Positions 18,002 to 26,271 of a DNA stretch of 54,399 bases are shown here, one piece after another (position 1 is the stretch's first letter; every line of letters begins with the position of its first letter). Origin of the DNA: an uncultured Clostridia bacterium. Lineage in GTDB: Bacteria; Bacillota; Clostridia; Christensenellales; Borkfalkiaceae. The translations under genes and the position numbers were made by a program. Below the pieces are notes generated by a model, which saw only the letters and a list, made by a program, of their open reading frames with translations, ran no database searches and was not told where the DNA came from. The stretch is from positions 1 through 54,399 of the forward strand of contig CALVLT010000013.1 of NCBI GenBank assembly GCA_944340905.1, given 5' to 3'.

Positions 18002-18077
18002 GCTTCTGTGGCTCAGTCGGTAGAGCGATTGATTCGTAATCAATAGGTCGCCGGTTCAAGTCCGGCCAGAAGCTCCA
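18002..18077 (+). tRNA. tRNA-Thr(CGT)
   Basis: 76 nt including encoded CCA. The acceptor GCTTCTG pairs with CAGAAGC; D arm GCTC-AGTCGGTA-GAGC; anticodon arm ATTGA-TTCGTAA-TCAAT with anticodon CGT (reads ACG); variable AGGTC; T arm GCCGG-TTCAAGT-CCGGC; discriminator T. All stems are perfectly paired. Its 3' end is repeated 217 bp downstream. Confidence 0.97.
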
Positions 18078-18079
18078 TA
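18059..18079 (+). repeat. Attachment-site-like direct repeat, copy 1 (tRNA-Thr 3' end)
   Basis: Twenty-one bases from the T arm through CCA to ATA are identical at 18276-18296. Duplication of a tRNA 3' end is the usual trace left by integrase-mediated insertion of a mobile element. Confidence 0.8.
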
Positions 18080-18137
18080 GACCCTATATATTGTGGTTTT
18101 TCTATCTGAAACTTACAATATATGGGGTCTTTTTTTG
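18079..18137 (+). terminator. Terminator directly after tRNA-Thr
   Basis: AGACCCTATATATTGT and ACAATATATGGGGTCT form an imperfect long stem around an AT-rich loop, followed by seven T. It is AT-rich, unlike core terminators here, and lies between the two att-like repeats, so it was probably brought in by the inserted element. Confidence 0.75.
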
Positions 18138-18275
18138 CGTTTTAAGATGTTTTTGTCCCTGTTTGGGGTGTAAATTGGGGTGTAAATCACGTTGGAAAAA
18201 CGACATTGTACATTTGCTTCCGCATGAAATCGTCTGAATAATGTATATAGACTATTCCGTCGCTGCGCTCCTTAC
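18138..18275. other. Remnant between the two tRNA-end repeats
   Basis: About 140 bp with a duplicated GGGGTGTAAATT/GGGGTGTAAATC string. Translated on the minus strand the string gives FTPQFTPQ-like or YTPIYTPN-like tails reminiscent of the C-terminal ends of tyrosine integrases. No complete gene. It is best read as what is left of an excised or deleted integrative element. Confidence 0.4.
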
Positions 18276-18296
18276 AGTCCGGCCAGAAGCTCCATA
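18276..18296 (+). repeat. Attachment-site-like direct repeat, copy 2
   Basis: Exact 21-base copy of the tRNA-Thr 3' end. It is followed at once by a perfect GC-rich hairpin that looks like the original tRNA terminator, as expected if an element inserted between the tRNA and its terminator. Confidence 0.8.
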
Positions 18297-18332
18297 ACAC
18301 AAAGAGCACCCGAAGCGGGTGCTCTTTGTGTT
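18296..18332. terminator. Perfect 17-bp hairpin, probable original tRNA-Thr terminator
   Basis: AACACAAAGAGCACCCG and CGGGTGCTCTTTGTGTT are perfect inverted repeats around AAG. Each arm ends in an A- or T-rich part, so it could act in both directions. The AT-rich island begins immediately after it. Confidence 0.75.
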
Positions 18333-18344
18333 ATACGGCAACTG

Positions 18345-18974
18345 ATGGAATATTTATGTTCGGGAAAATTCGGAGTCAAGGACACCATGTACTTGGGGGA
18401 CGATCGCAGAGAGGTGCTCGGAAACAAAAACACGATCGTTCAGGCTTTGAACATTTATCGTGGGGTCGAAGTCGCTTCCCATACCAGAAATCATGCGCCA
18501 TTGCTGAAATGCGACAGGGTTCGGGTACTTGAGGAGATTGTTTACGATTATCTGCGTTTAGAAGATATTTTCGGCCAAAAAATAGTAGGAATGGCTTATC
18601 CGGGGCGTATTCCGAATTATGACGAAGCGTTAGCGCAATTCATCGCACAGTATACCTCTGTTTGTTTTGCCCGTACGACGCTGTGTACCCATCGTTTTGA
18701 TTTTCCCGTTGATTTTATGCAATGGCACCCCACAATGCATATTTTAGACGTACAGGCAGAAGACATTGTGGAGAAATTTTCCGACTGTCAAGAAGATGCC
18801 TTGCTGTTCCTTTGGGGGCATGCCTTCGAATTGGATTACGATGAAACGCGCTGGAGCCGGGTTGAAAAATTGTTTGCGCGTATTGCGCAGATAGAGAATG
18901 CGGTTTGCCTTCCCTGCGGTGAGGTGTATCGTCGTTACCATGCGCGGACGACAGGGAGTCAAACGGATGGTTGA
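18345..18974 (+). pseudogene. 5'-truncated polysaccharide deacetylase
   Basis: NodB-type carbohydrate de-N-acetylase fragment. Family landmarks present are VASHTRNHAPL (the metal-binding H-x(3)-H motif), VGMAYPGRIPNYDE, CFARTT and LLFLWGHAFELDYDE. The first catalytic motif (T/S-Y/F-D-D-G) and about 40 N-terminal residues are missing; the open frame only begins near the 18296-18332 hairpin with unrelated-looking residues. The missing motif includes the catalytic aspartate, so the product should be inactive. No ribosome-binding site is visible at 18345. The truncation coincides with the left edge of the AT-rich island. Confidence 0.75.
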
Positions 18975-19271
18975 TGATAGAATGTTTGTTAAGAAGACTT
19001 TCCATTTTATCTCTTAGTATAATTGAAAATAGCAAAATTTGTCCCATTTATCCATAAAGTTGATACGATGTGTCCATGGACAGAGAGGGTGAAATTTGTT
19101 ATTCTGTATACGTCTTTTTTGGTTTGTTGTCAGGGAGTTCAGGCATACCCTCCCCGAAATGACCGAGGGGTGCGCCTTATTTCATGAATAATTTACATAA
19201 CTCATGAAAACAATGCATCATAAAAATGCGCTTGTATTGCGATTGCGTTTTGAACGTTAAGGAGGCAAATT
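18975..19271 (+). promoter_or_regulatory. AT-rich gap upstream of transporter genes with palindrome
   Basis: 297 bp without a gene. It contains the perfect 12-bp palindrome TGTCCATGGACA at 19071-19082, an imperfect GC-rich hairpin near 19149-19176 (CCCTCCCC...GAGGGG) and ends in AAGGAGG (19260-19266), the ribosome-binding site of the permease gene. It probably carries the promoter and operator of the transporter operon; the palindrome is a candidate operator, but no confident -35/-10 pair was found. Confidence 0.4.
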
Positions 19272-20272
19272 GTGCAGGATATTATCGAAAATACCGATGA
19301 AAAACACGATGAGGCGGAACGGTTCAGTTTACATAGAAAAAGGGCATCTTCTGCAAAAAAGTTAAATGGCAAGCATTCCTTGAAAAGTGATCTGCCCTTT
19401 TTTTGATATTGCTTCCGCCGCTTGTAATTGTAATTTTATTCCGTTATTTACCGATGATGGGGCTATTGCTTGCTTTTAAGGATTGGGAGGCAAGGTTGGG
19501 AATTTTTGGCAGCCCCTGGACTTCAGAATACGGATTCGGCAATTTTATTGAACTGTTCCGTACGCCTGATTTTTCTCAGGCAATTTGGAATACCCTGTAT
19601 TTTAATGCAGTTACGATTTTGATTGATTTCCCATTGCCCATTATTTTGGCGATCTTATTGACAGAACTCGGGAACAAGACGTTTAAAAAGGTAACACAGA
19701 CGATCAGTTATCTGCCGCATTTCTTATCCATTGCAGCGGTAACCGGTATCGTTTATAATCTGTTGAGCGAATACGGGCTTATCAATTCGATGCTTTATAA
19801 CGTTTTTGGCGTAAAGGAAGGGCAAACGTTGTTGGAAAATCCTTCAGCTTTTTTGCCCGTATATGTGATCACTTATGTGTGGAAAGGTCTTGGCTGGGGA
19901 TCTATTATATATCTTGCCGCTATTTGCGGGATCAGCAACGATTTGTATGAGGCGGCAAGAATTGACGGTGCGAATCGGTTTCAACAAATTCTTCATGTTA
20001 CATTGCCGGGAATTGCGCCGACGATCGGAATTTTATTGATCATGCGGATGGGGACGTTGTTCGCTTCTAATTTTGAATTGGTGTATGGCTTGCAAAATCC
20101 CATCGGGTGGAAAGATGAGGTTATTTCGACGGCGACATATAAATTCGGTATTCAGGGCGGTCAATATGCGCTTAGCACGGCACTGGGATTGTTACAGGGT
20201 GTGATTGCATTGATTCTGACTTTCGGAGCCAACTTTATTTCCAAAAAAGTAAGTGATATTTCCATGTGGTAA
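19272..20272 (+). pseudogene. ABC sugar transporter permease (LplB-like), frameshifted at a T7 tract
   Basis: Inner-membrane permease of the oligosaccharide/LplB type (ABC CUT1). A good AAGGAGG site and GTG at 19272 start a 44-codon frame (MQDIIENTDEKHDEA...LPFF) that stops at TGA 19404-19406. The rest of the protein runs in another frame from about 19403 (ILLPPLVIVILFRYLPMMG...), with six membrane spans and the EAA-loop sequence YEAARIDGANRFQQILHVTLPGI. One extra T in the T7 run (19398-19404) would join them as LPFFLILLPPL. It could be a real mutation, a sequencing error or slippage-based recoding. No solute-binding protein or ATPase gene is found nearby. Confidence 0.82.
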
Positions 20273-20286
20273 GGGGAGAAAGAATC

Positions 20287-20822
20287 ATGAAGAACGAACA
20301 AATCCTGCGTACATCTCGTTCCGGGAAAAAGAAATTCAAAATTAAATCCTCAGCGGGCTATGTTGTCTTTTCTGTTTTTAACGTGATTTTTATCACGCTG
20401 CTTACATTCACATTTATCGCACCTTATATCAATATTCTGGCGAAATCCCTCAATGCGGCCAGCGATACGATGCTTGGCGGCTTGACTTTTTGGCCGCGCG
20501 ATTGGACATTCGATAATTTTTGGCGATTCTTACCGATTCCTCCACGTGGTCGGGTCTGCTGGTCTCTGTAGCCCGTGTGATCGTGGGAACCGTCATTTCG
20601 GTGGGAATCAATTATATGGCGGCGTATGCGCTTCTGCGCAAGGGATTGCGCTTTAAGAAAGTAATCATCATTATTTTTACCATTCCGATGTTCGTAAGCG
20701 GCGGCCTTGTTTCGCAGTATATTATCTATGCTAAATTAGGTATTATCGATTCTTTTTGGGTATATGTTTTGCCTGCGGCATTCAGCTTTTACAATATGGT
20801 CATTATCCGCACTTATACACGA
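20287..20822 (+). pseudogene. ABC sugar transporter permease (LplC-like), frameshifted and 3'-truncated
   Basis: Partner permease of the LplC/MalG type. The N-terminus KKKFKIKSSAGYVVF...FIAPYINILAKSLNAASDTMLGGLTFWP is normal. Near 20517-20521 (TTTTTGGCG) a missing base shifts the frame; the following part AILTDSSTWSGLLVSVARVIVGTVISV...MFVSGGLVSQYIIY continues in the +1 frame and reads YNMVIIRTYTR at 20822. The last third, including the EAA loop, is absent: the sequence joins abruptly to an aldose-epimerase-like fragment. The gene is doubly inactivated. ATG at 20287 follows a GGGGAGAAAG site. Confidence 0.8.
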
Positions 20823-21271
20823 AAAGTATCAGCCTCGATGGGAAAACATTACGGATTGCACATTGTCTGGAAAATACAGGGGAACGGAAATGGAGCACGC
20901 TCTGGTATTCACATGCGTATGTTCCGCTGCCACAGGACCCTGTGCCGCTGCGTCTGTTTGTCCCGCCGCAGTGCCGTCTTTTTCGCGGCAAAGAAAACAC
21001 AACGTATAGACAGTTCGACGGGTGGACGGAGTACTCGATTATCAGAGATAAAACACAAGAAGGTTATTGCCTGAACTGGACGGCCGTTGGCGCACGCAAT
21101 CGTCAATCTTTGTTCGCCGGCGATCTGGCGATCTATCGGGCGGAAGGAAATTATCCTTTTGACGAGTTACAATTTCATACGAATTGCCGCGTTCTTTCAG
21201 TGGAACCGAAACTTAAACTTTTGTTGGAGCGCGGCGAAACGAAAATGTGGTCTACGATATATTATTTATAA
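20811..21271 (+). pseudogene. C-terminal fragment of an aldose-1-epimerase-like protein
   Basis: About 150 residues matching the second half of galactose mutarotase-like proteins: YTKSISLDGKTLRIAHCLENTG, then WSTLWYSHAYVPL and a late beta-sandwich region ending in STIYYL. The N-terminal half is gone, and residues upstream of HLYTKS are only the shadow of the permease in another frame. The junction lies at about 20811-20825, where TATACACG reads through both genes. A deletion of the 3' end of the permease, whatever lay between, and the 5' half of this gene best explains it. Confidence 0.72.
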
Positions 21272-21289
21272 GCAGGTGGAGAGGATATC

Positions 21290-22498
21290 ATGTGTATTGA
21301 TTCTAACATTAAAGTGGAGAACAGGATTCTCCCTAATCGTATTGTGGTGCAGCCTATGGAAGGTTGCGATTGTTTGGAAAACGGTTCTCCCAGCGAGGTT
21401 ACTGCGGCAAAGTATATGCGTTTTGCAACGATCGGCGCAGCCGTTATTTGGTTTGAAGCATGCGCTGTATGTAGCGAAGGGAGAGCCAACCCTCATCAAA
21501 TGCAAATTACGGAAGATAATTTGGAGGTGTTTCGCTCTTTGCTGCATGATATGCGCGAAACAAGTCTGCAAAAGTTTGGTTATGCGCCTTTGATGCTGTT
21601 GCAGTTGACTCATTCGGGACGGCAGAGCATACATCCTATTATTGCATACAATAATGCACTTTACGAAAAAACGCGGCCCGTGCCTCGTGACAGCATTGTT
21701 TCTGATGAATATCTTGACAACTTGCCTGAGGCTTTTGTGTCGGCGGCACAGCGTGCCTTCCGGGCCGGTTTTGACGGAGTAGATGTGAAATGCTGTCATG
21801 GATATCTGTTTCAGGAACTGCTTTCGGCTTATACCAGGGAGGGACGTTACGGCGGTAGTTTTGAGAATCGCATACGAGCATTTGTCAACTGTTATCGTGC
21901 CGTGCGCAGAGCTTTTCCGGCGAATTTTATCGTTGCGTCGCGCATTGGCTTTTCCGATGTAATTCCAAAGCCATATGGATTCGGAACGACCGAGGAAGGA
22001 ATTATTGATCTGACTGAAGCAAAATTATTACTAAAAATATTGCATGAATCAGGGTTGAATTTCGTCAATGTAACGATCGGAAATCCCTATTATAATCCGC
22101 ATGTCAATCGTCCTTTTCGCGTAGGGATGTACCGTGCGTCTGAAAATCCTGCCGTGAGTCTGCAGCGGTTTATTGATGTGGAACGTGAACTTAAGAAAAG
22201 TTTTCCTGATATATGTTTCGTTGGTTCAGGCATGTCTTATTATCGCGAAAATCTTATGGAAAAAGCGGAAGAATTGATCGCGGAAGGCGTGTGTGATCTG
22301 GTCGGGTTTGGCCGGGAATGTATTGCGTATCCCCAGTTTTATGAAGATTATCTTTCGGGAAAATACGATAGTTCAAAGAGCTGCGTGGCATGTTCAAAGT
22401 GTACAATACTTATGCGCAACAACCGTGTTTCCGGCTGTGCAACCTTCAATGAATATTATAAAAATATTTATCGCGAGGCATTGGCATGCAAAAAATAG
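21290..22498 (+). CDS. Old Yellow Enzyme-family NADH:flavin oxidoreductase with Cys cluster
   Basis: FMN-dependent TIM-barrel ene-reductase type, 402 residues. Family motifs: NRIVVQPMEGC, LQLTHSGRQS, HGYLFQELLSAYTREGRYGGSFENR, FVGSGMSYYREN and VGFGRECIAYP (FMN phosphate region). A CVACSKC followed after 11 residues by another Cys near the C-terminus matches the [4Fe-4S] site of the 2,4-dienoyl-CoA reductase subgroup, but the usual FAD/NAD(P) domains after it are missing, so another protein must supply electrons; the flavoprotein two genes on is a candidate. Its substrate is probably an activated C=C bond, identity unknown. GGTGGAGAGG precedes the ATG; it overlaps the SDR gene by 13 bp. Confidence 0.88.
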   Translation: MCIDSNIKVENRILPNRIVVQPMEGCDCLENGSPSEVTAAKYMRFATIGAAVIWFEACAVCSEGRANPHQMQITEDNLEVFRSLLHDMRETSLQKFGYAPLMLLQLTHSGRQSIHPIIAYNNALYEKTRPVPRDSIVSDEYLDNLPEAFVSAAQRAFRAGFDGVDVKCCHGYLFQELLSAYTREGRYGGSFENRIRAFVNCYRAVRRAFPANFIVASRIGFSDVIPKPYGFGTTEEGIIDLTEAKLLLKILHESGLNFVNVTIGNPYYNPHVNRPFRVGMYRASENPAVSLQRFIDVERELKKSFPDICFVGSGMSYYRENLMEKAEELIAEGVCDLVGFGRECIAYPQFYEDYLSGKYDSSKSCVACSKCTILMRNNRVSGCATFNEYYKNIYREALACKK

Positions 22499-23220
22499 CG
22501 TTGGTGACGGGAGCCTGTCGGGGGATCGGACGGGCGATAGCCGATTTGCTGAAACAGAATAGTTACCGAGTTGTATATTCCGATGTATTTGACAAAATGG
22601 ACGGCGAGGAGTATATTAAACTTGATATTTCAAACGGTGAAGACCGGAAAGCTGCGCTTCGTTTCATTGAAGAACGTTATGGACGTTTGGACGTACTTGT
22701 CAATAACGCAGGGGTATCGTGCAAGATCAGGTTGGATATTTTGGACACGACGGAAGAAAGTTTTGATCGTGTTCTCGGTATCAATACAAAAGGCACTTTT
22801 TTTATGTGTCAGACATTTGCAAATTATATGATTTCACGGCTGCGCGTGGCTGAAAATTATTCTCCCAGAATTATAAATATCGCTTCTAATTCAAGCTATA
22901 CTTCCAGCCCTTCGCGGGGAGAATACTGTATTTCCAAAGCCGGCGTTTCAATGATCACGGCTTTATTTGCCGATCGCTTGGGCGAGTACGAAATCCCCGT
23001 GTTTGAGGTCCGCCCGGGAATCATAAAAACAGCCATGACAGAAATTGTCGCGCAAAAGTATGATGATCTTATATTTAACCGGGGACTCACGCCCATCAAA
23101 CGTTGGGGAATTCCGGAAGATGTAGCGAAATGTGTGCTGGCAGCTGCAAGCGGTCTGCTTGATTTCGGCACGGGAACTGTACTCAATGCCGACGGCGGAT
23201 TCCATATAAGGAGACTATGA
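22486..23220 (+). CDS. Short-chain dehydrogenase/reductase
   Basis: NAD(P)-dependent carbonyl/alcohol oxidoreductase, 244 residues, cytosolic. Cofactor motif TGACRGIG (8-15), NNAG near 80, catalytic Ser in IASNSSY, Tyr-Lys in YCISK near 147-151 and the C-terminal VLNADGGFH. The cofactor-specificity site after beta-2 is VYSDVFDK, with an Asp that favours NAD(H). It overlaps the OYE gene by 13 bp and the flavoprotein gene by 4 bp, so the three are translationally coupled. The substrate cannot be told from sequence. Confidence 0.92.
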   Translation: MQKIALVTGACRGIGRAIADLLKQNSYRVVYSDVFDKMDGEEYIKLDISNGEDRKAALRFIEERYGRLDVLVNNAGVSCKIRLDILDTTEESFDRVLGINTKGTFFMCQTFANYMISRLRVAENYSPRIINIASNSSYTSSPSRGEYCISKAGVSMITALFADRLGEYEIPVFEVRPGIIKTAMTEIVAQKYDDLIFNRGLTPIKRWGIPEDVAKCVLAAASGLLDFGTGTVLNADGGFHIRRL

Positions 23221-25112
23221 GGGAACCGGCAATGAAAGTTCATACATATCGTGCAGTCGTCATTGGATCCGGATGTGCGGGGTATAACTGTGCGGACAGA
23301 TTGTTTGAATATGGTTGCCGCAGTGTTGCCGTAATCACAGAAGGCCGATTGATGGGGACATCGCGCAATACGGGCAGTGATAAACAGACATACTATAAAT
23401 TATCGCTTGCGGGGGATGCCGGTGATAGTGTATACGATATGGCGCAAACGTTATTTTCCGGCGGTGCCATGGACGGCAAAATCGCTTTGTGCGAAGCTGC
23501 AAATTCAGCTGAGAGTTTTTTCAGACTGGTTCATTTGGGAGTGGATTTTCCTACCAATGAATATGGCGAATATGTGGGCTATCGGACAGACCATGACGTA
23601 CACGGACGTGCGACTTCCATTGGCCCGTACACTTCCAAACGCATGACGGAAGTTTTGGAAGAAGCGGTAATTTCCAAGGGAATTCCGATTTATGACAATT
23701 GTCAGGCGATACGGATTTTGAAGGGCAACGGCAGGGTAGCCGGCGTTTTGTGTATCGATACGCTTACAGGCGAATATATTGCATTCAATACGCCGCATGT
23801 TATCCTGGCAACGGGCGGGCCGGCCGGCATTTATTTTGACAGCGTATATCCTCAAAGCCAGACAGGCTCATCGGCGCTTGCGTTACAGGCGGGCGCATCG
23901 GTTGTCAATCTTTCGGAATGGCAGTTTGGATTGGCGTCCGTTGATTTCCGGTGGAATGTTTCCGGAACGTACCAACAAGTGCTGCCGCGGTATTTTTCCG
24001 TCGACGCTCAGGGTGTTGAGCGTGAGTTTCTGAAGGAAGCGTTCCCAAGCAGAAAAGAAATGTTGAAAAACATTTTTCTGAAGGGATATGAGTGGCCATT
24101 TGACGTCCGCAAAATTTATGGTTCTTCTTATCTGGATCTGTTGATATACCGCGAGAGCGTTGTGCTTGGAAGATCGGTTTATATGGATTTTACGCGTGAG
24201 CCAAGCGGACTGGAAAAGGGATGGGGGGAATTGGATCGCGTCGTATATGATTATCTGAAACAATCGGACGCATTGATCCCTTTGCCGGTTGAACGTTTGC
24301 GCAGGATGAACGAAGGCGCGATCGAACTGTATGCCTCGCATGGGATCGATCTTACGTGCCGTCCTCTGAAAGTCGCTGTTTGCGCACAGCACAACAACGG
24401 CGGAATTCTTGTGGATACGAATTGGGAGACGGATGTTCCCGGATTGTATGCGTGTGGCGAAGCGGCAGGCACGCTTGGTATTTTCCGGCCGGGCGGTTCG
24501 GCGCTCAACTCCTGTCAGGTGGGAGGAATGCGCGCGGCGAGGCATGTCGCTTTTTTGAGCAAACAGATGCCGTTCGATGATTTTAACGCGGTGCTGCAGG
24601 AGGCAGTCGGACAGGAAGAGGAATTCCGGCAGGAGACGTATGCGGATAAAGCTGTATTGACGGTTTGGAGAGAACGTTGCCAAAAAGAGATGAGCGCACA
24701 TTTTTCATTTGTCCGAAAGGAAGAGGAAATGCGTAAAAGTCTTTGTCTGTTGCAGGCGATGGAATCACAATTTTCTGTGGAGAATAAATGGAATACTCCC
24801 CGTGAACTTTGTTTTTTATATAAAAATCGTGAGATTATACAGACGGCAGTACTTGTTGCAGAGTCCATGATCAAGGCGGCGGAACGGTATGGCTCGCGCG
24901 GTTCATCATTTGTGCTTACGCAAGGCGATTTTATGGAACGTAAGCCAACTCCTGAGCATGAATCGGGGAGGTATGAACGGCTTATCGTCAATCGCATGGG
25001 CGGGTGTACGGATTGGAAAGCGGAACCGGTCGATCCGATTCCCAATCGTGAATTATGGTTTGAGCGGGCATGGAACGCTTTTCTGAAGGAAAGAAAGGGA
25101 GGTCGCAAGTGA
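23217..25112 (+). CDS. Fumarate reductase/succinate dehydrogenase-like FAD flavoprotein
   Basis: 631 residues of the FrdA/SdhA/L-aspartate oxidase superfamily. FAD-binding VIGSGCAGYNCADRLFEYG (N-terminal Rossmann), HVILATGGPAGIYF, the catalytic-region motif CAQHNNGGI near 395, then GLYACGEAAGTLGIFRPGGSALNSCQVGG (second FAD contact) and a helical C-terminal domain. It lacks the signal peptide and heme or FMN domains of secreted reductases, so it is cytosolic. It lies between the SDR and two Gfo/Idh/MocA genes and could reduce a double bond or dehydrogenate a ring intermediate. ATG 23217 follows AAGGAG; ATG 23232 with GAGGGAA is an alternative. Confidence 0.87.
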   Translation: MREPAMKVHTYRAVVIGSGCAGYNCADRLFEYGCRSVAVITEGRLMGTSRNTGSDKQTYYKLSLAGDAGDSVYDMAQTLFSGGAMDGKIALCEAANSAESFFRLVHLGVDFPTNEYGEYVGYRTDHDVHGRATSIGPYTSKRMTEVLEEAVISKGIPIYDNCQAIRILKGNGRVAGVLCIDTLTGEYIAFNTPHVILATGGPAGIYFDSVYPQSQTGSSALALQAGASVVNLSEWQFGLASVDFRWNVSGTYQQVLPRYFSVDAQGVEREFLKEAFPSRKEMLKNIFLKGYEWPFDVRKIYGSSYLDLLIYRESVVLGRSVYMDFTREPSGLEKGWGELDRVVYDYLKQSDALIPLPVERLRRMNEGAIELYASHGIDLTCRPLKVAVCAQHNNGGILVDTNWETDVPGLYACGEAAGTLGIFRPGGSALNSCQVGGMRAARHVAFLSKQMPFDDFNAVLQEAVGQEEEFRQETYADKAVLTVWRERCQKEMSAHFSFVRKEEEMRKSLCLLQAMESQFSVENKWNTPRELCFLYKNREIIQTAVLVAESMIKAAERYGSRGSSFVLTQGDFMERKPTPEHESGRYERLIVNRMGGCTDWKAEPVDPIPNRELWFERAWNAFLKERKGGRK

Positions 25113-26269
25113 TCAGTGTCGCTTTTGTTGCTATTGGCGGCTACGCTGCCAAAGTGTTGAATGAAATTTTGTCTCATCCGTCGGAATCTTTCCGTATCGT
25201 GGCGGCAGTCGATCCGTTTGCGGAACAGTCGCCGTGTTATGCACGTTTAAAGCAATTGGGCGTGAAATTTTTTTCCTCACAGGAAGAGATGTACGCGGCC
25301 CTCGAGGAAAAGGAGTGGCCGCAGTTTACGATGATTTCAAGCCCCATCGCTTTTCACGTGAAGCAGATTGCCTGTGCTGTCGGACATGGTTCTCATGTTT
25401 TGTGTGAAAAACCGATGACGGGTAACATTGAAGACCTCACACAGCTCGATTCGCTAGCTCAAACGGGGAAACTAATTGCAATCGGATATCAATGGAGCTA
25501 TTCCGGTGCGATACAGCGCCTGAAAGCGGACATCATGGCGGGAAAATTCGGGCGTGCGATCAACATGAAGAGCCTCGTTTTCTGGCCGCGCGACAGGCAT
25601 TATTTTACGCGTTCGACCGGTTGGGCAGGCAAAATATATGCAAGCAACGGGGAGAAGATTTTTGACAGTATCGTCAACAATGCGACTGCACACTACATTC
25701 ACAACATCATGTATGTGTTAGGGAGCGAAACAGATGATGCCGCAATGCCCGGGCAGGTCGAAGCAACATTGCTACGTACCAATAAAATTGAGACGTTTGA
25801 CACTGCAACGATACGCTTTACGCTGCAACAGGGTACGAAGGGAATGTTTGTCGTTTCACATGTGACAAAAGAGGAAGTCGATCCTTGTTTTGAATATGAA
25901 TTTGAGCAGGCCAGAGTGGTATATCCCAATGCATTCGGAAATATCGTCGCCTATATGCGGGATGGCAGAGAAGTGGATTACGGTGATCCTTTTGCGGAGG
26001 GGATTTCTTATAAATTTGATTGCTGTATCCGTGCAATTGAACGGGGAGAATCGGGCGTATGTGGCGTGCGCGCCGCTTCGGCGCAGGTAAAATTCGTTGA
26101 TTTGTTACATCGTTGCAATAAGATCATCAATACAAGGGAAGACCATATTTTGCGTAGGGATGATTATCTTTATGTCGATGGGCTTCAGGAACTTTTGGAA
26201 CGCTGTTACCGGGAACAGAAATTGCTTAACGAGTTGAAAGAGTTTCAAGATATATGCATGGAGTCATGA
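25109..26269 (+). CDS. Gfo/Idh/MocA-family oxidoreductase, first copy
   Basis: NAD(P)-dependent sugar or inositol dehydrogenase family, 386 residues. N-terminal Rossmann region VAFVAIGGYAAKVLNEIL, the hallmark EKP in HVLCEKPMTGNIEDL near residue 100, and the substrate domain with GRAINMKSLVFWPRDRHYF and NNATAHYIHNIMYVLG (His in the active-site helix). The start is GTG 25109, overlapping the upstream TGA, with GGAGG 7 nt before it; the longer frame from 25070 is a shadow. Family members oxidise or reduce a sugar hydroxyl, often at C3. Confidence 0.9.
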   Translation: MISVAFVAIGGYAAKVLNEILSHPSESFRIVAAVDPFAEQSPCYARLKQLGVKFFSSQEEMYAALEEKEWPQFTMISSPIAFHVKQIACAVGHGSHVLCEKPMTGNIEDLTQLDSLAQTGKLIAIGYQWSYSGAIQRLKADIMAGKFGRAINMKSLVFWPRDRHYFTRSTGWAGKIYASNGEKIFDSIVNNATAHYIHNIMYVLGSETDDAAMPGQVEATLLRTNKIETFDTATIRFTLQQGTKGMFVVSHVTKEEVDPCFEYEFEQARVVYPNAFGNIVAYMRDGREVDYGDPFAEGISYKFDCCIRAIERGESGVCGVRAASAQVKFVDLLHRCNKIINTREDHILRRDDYLYVDGLQELLERCYREQKLLNELKEFQDICMES

Positions 26270-26271
26270 AT

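Noticed and set aside
18276-18296. A second tRNA gene at the repeat
   Set aside because: Only the last 21 bases of the tRNA are present; no acceptor 5' strand, D arm or anticodon arm.
20756-20810. N-terminal part of the 171-codon frame at 20756 as the start of a gene
   Set aside because: These codons are the permease read in another frame; only sequence after about 20811 resembles the epimerase family.
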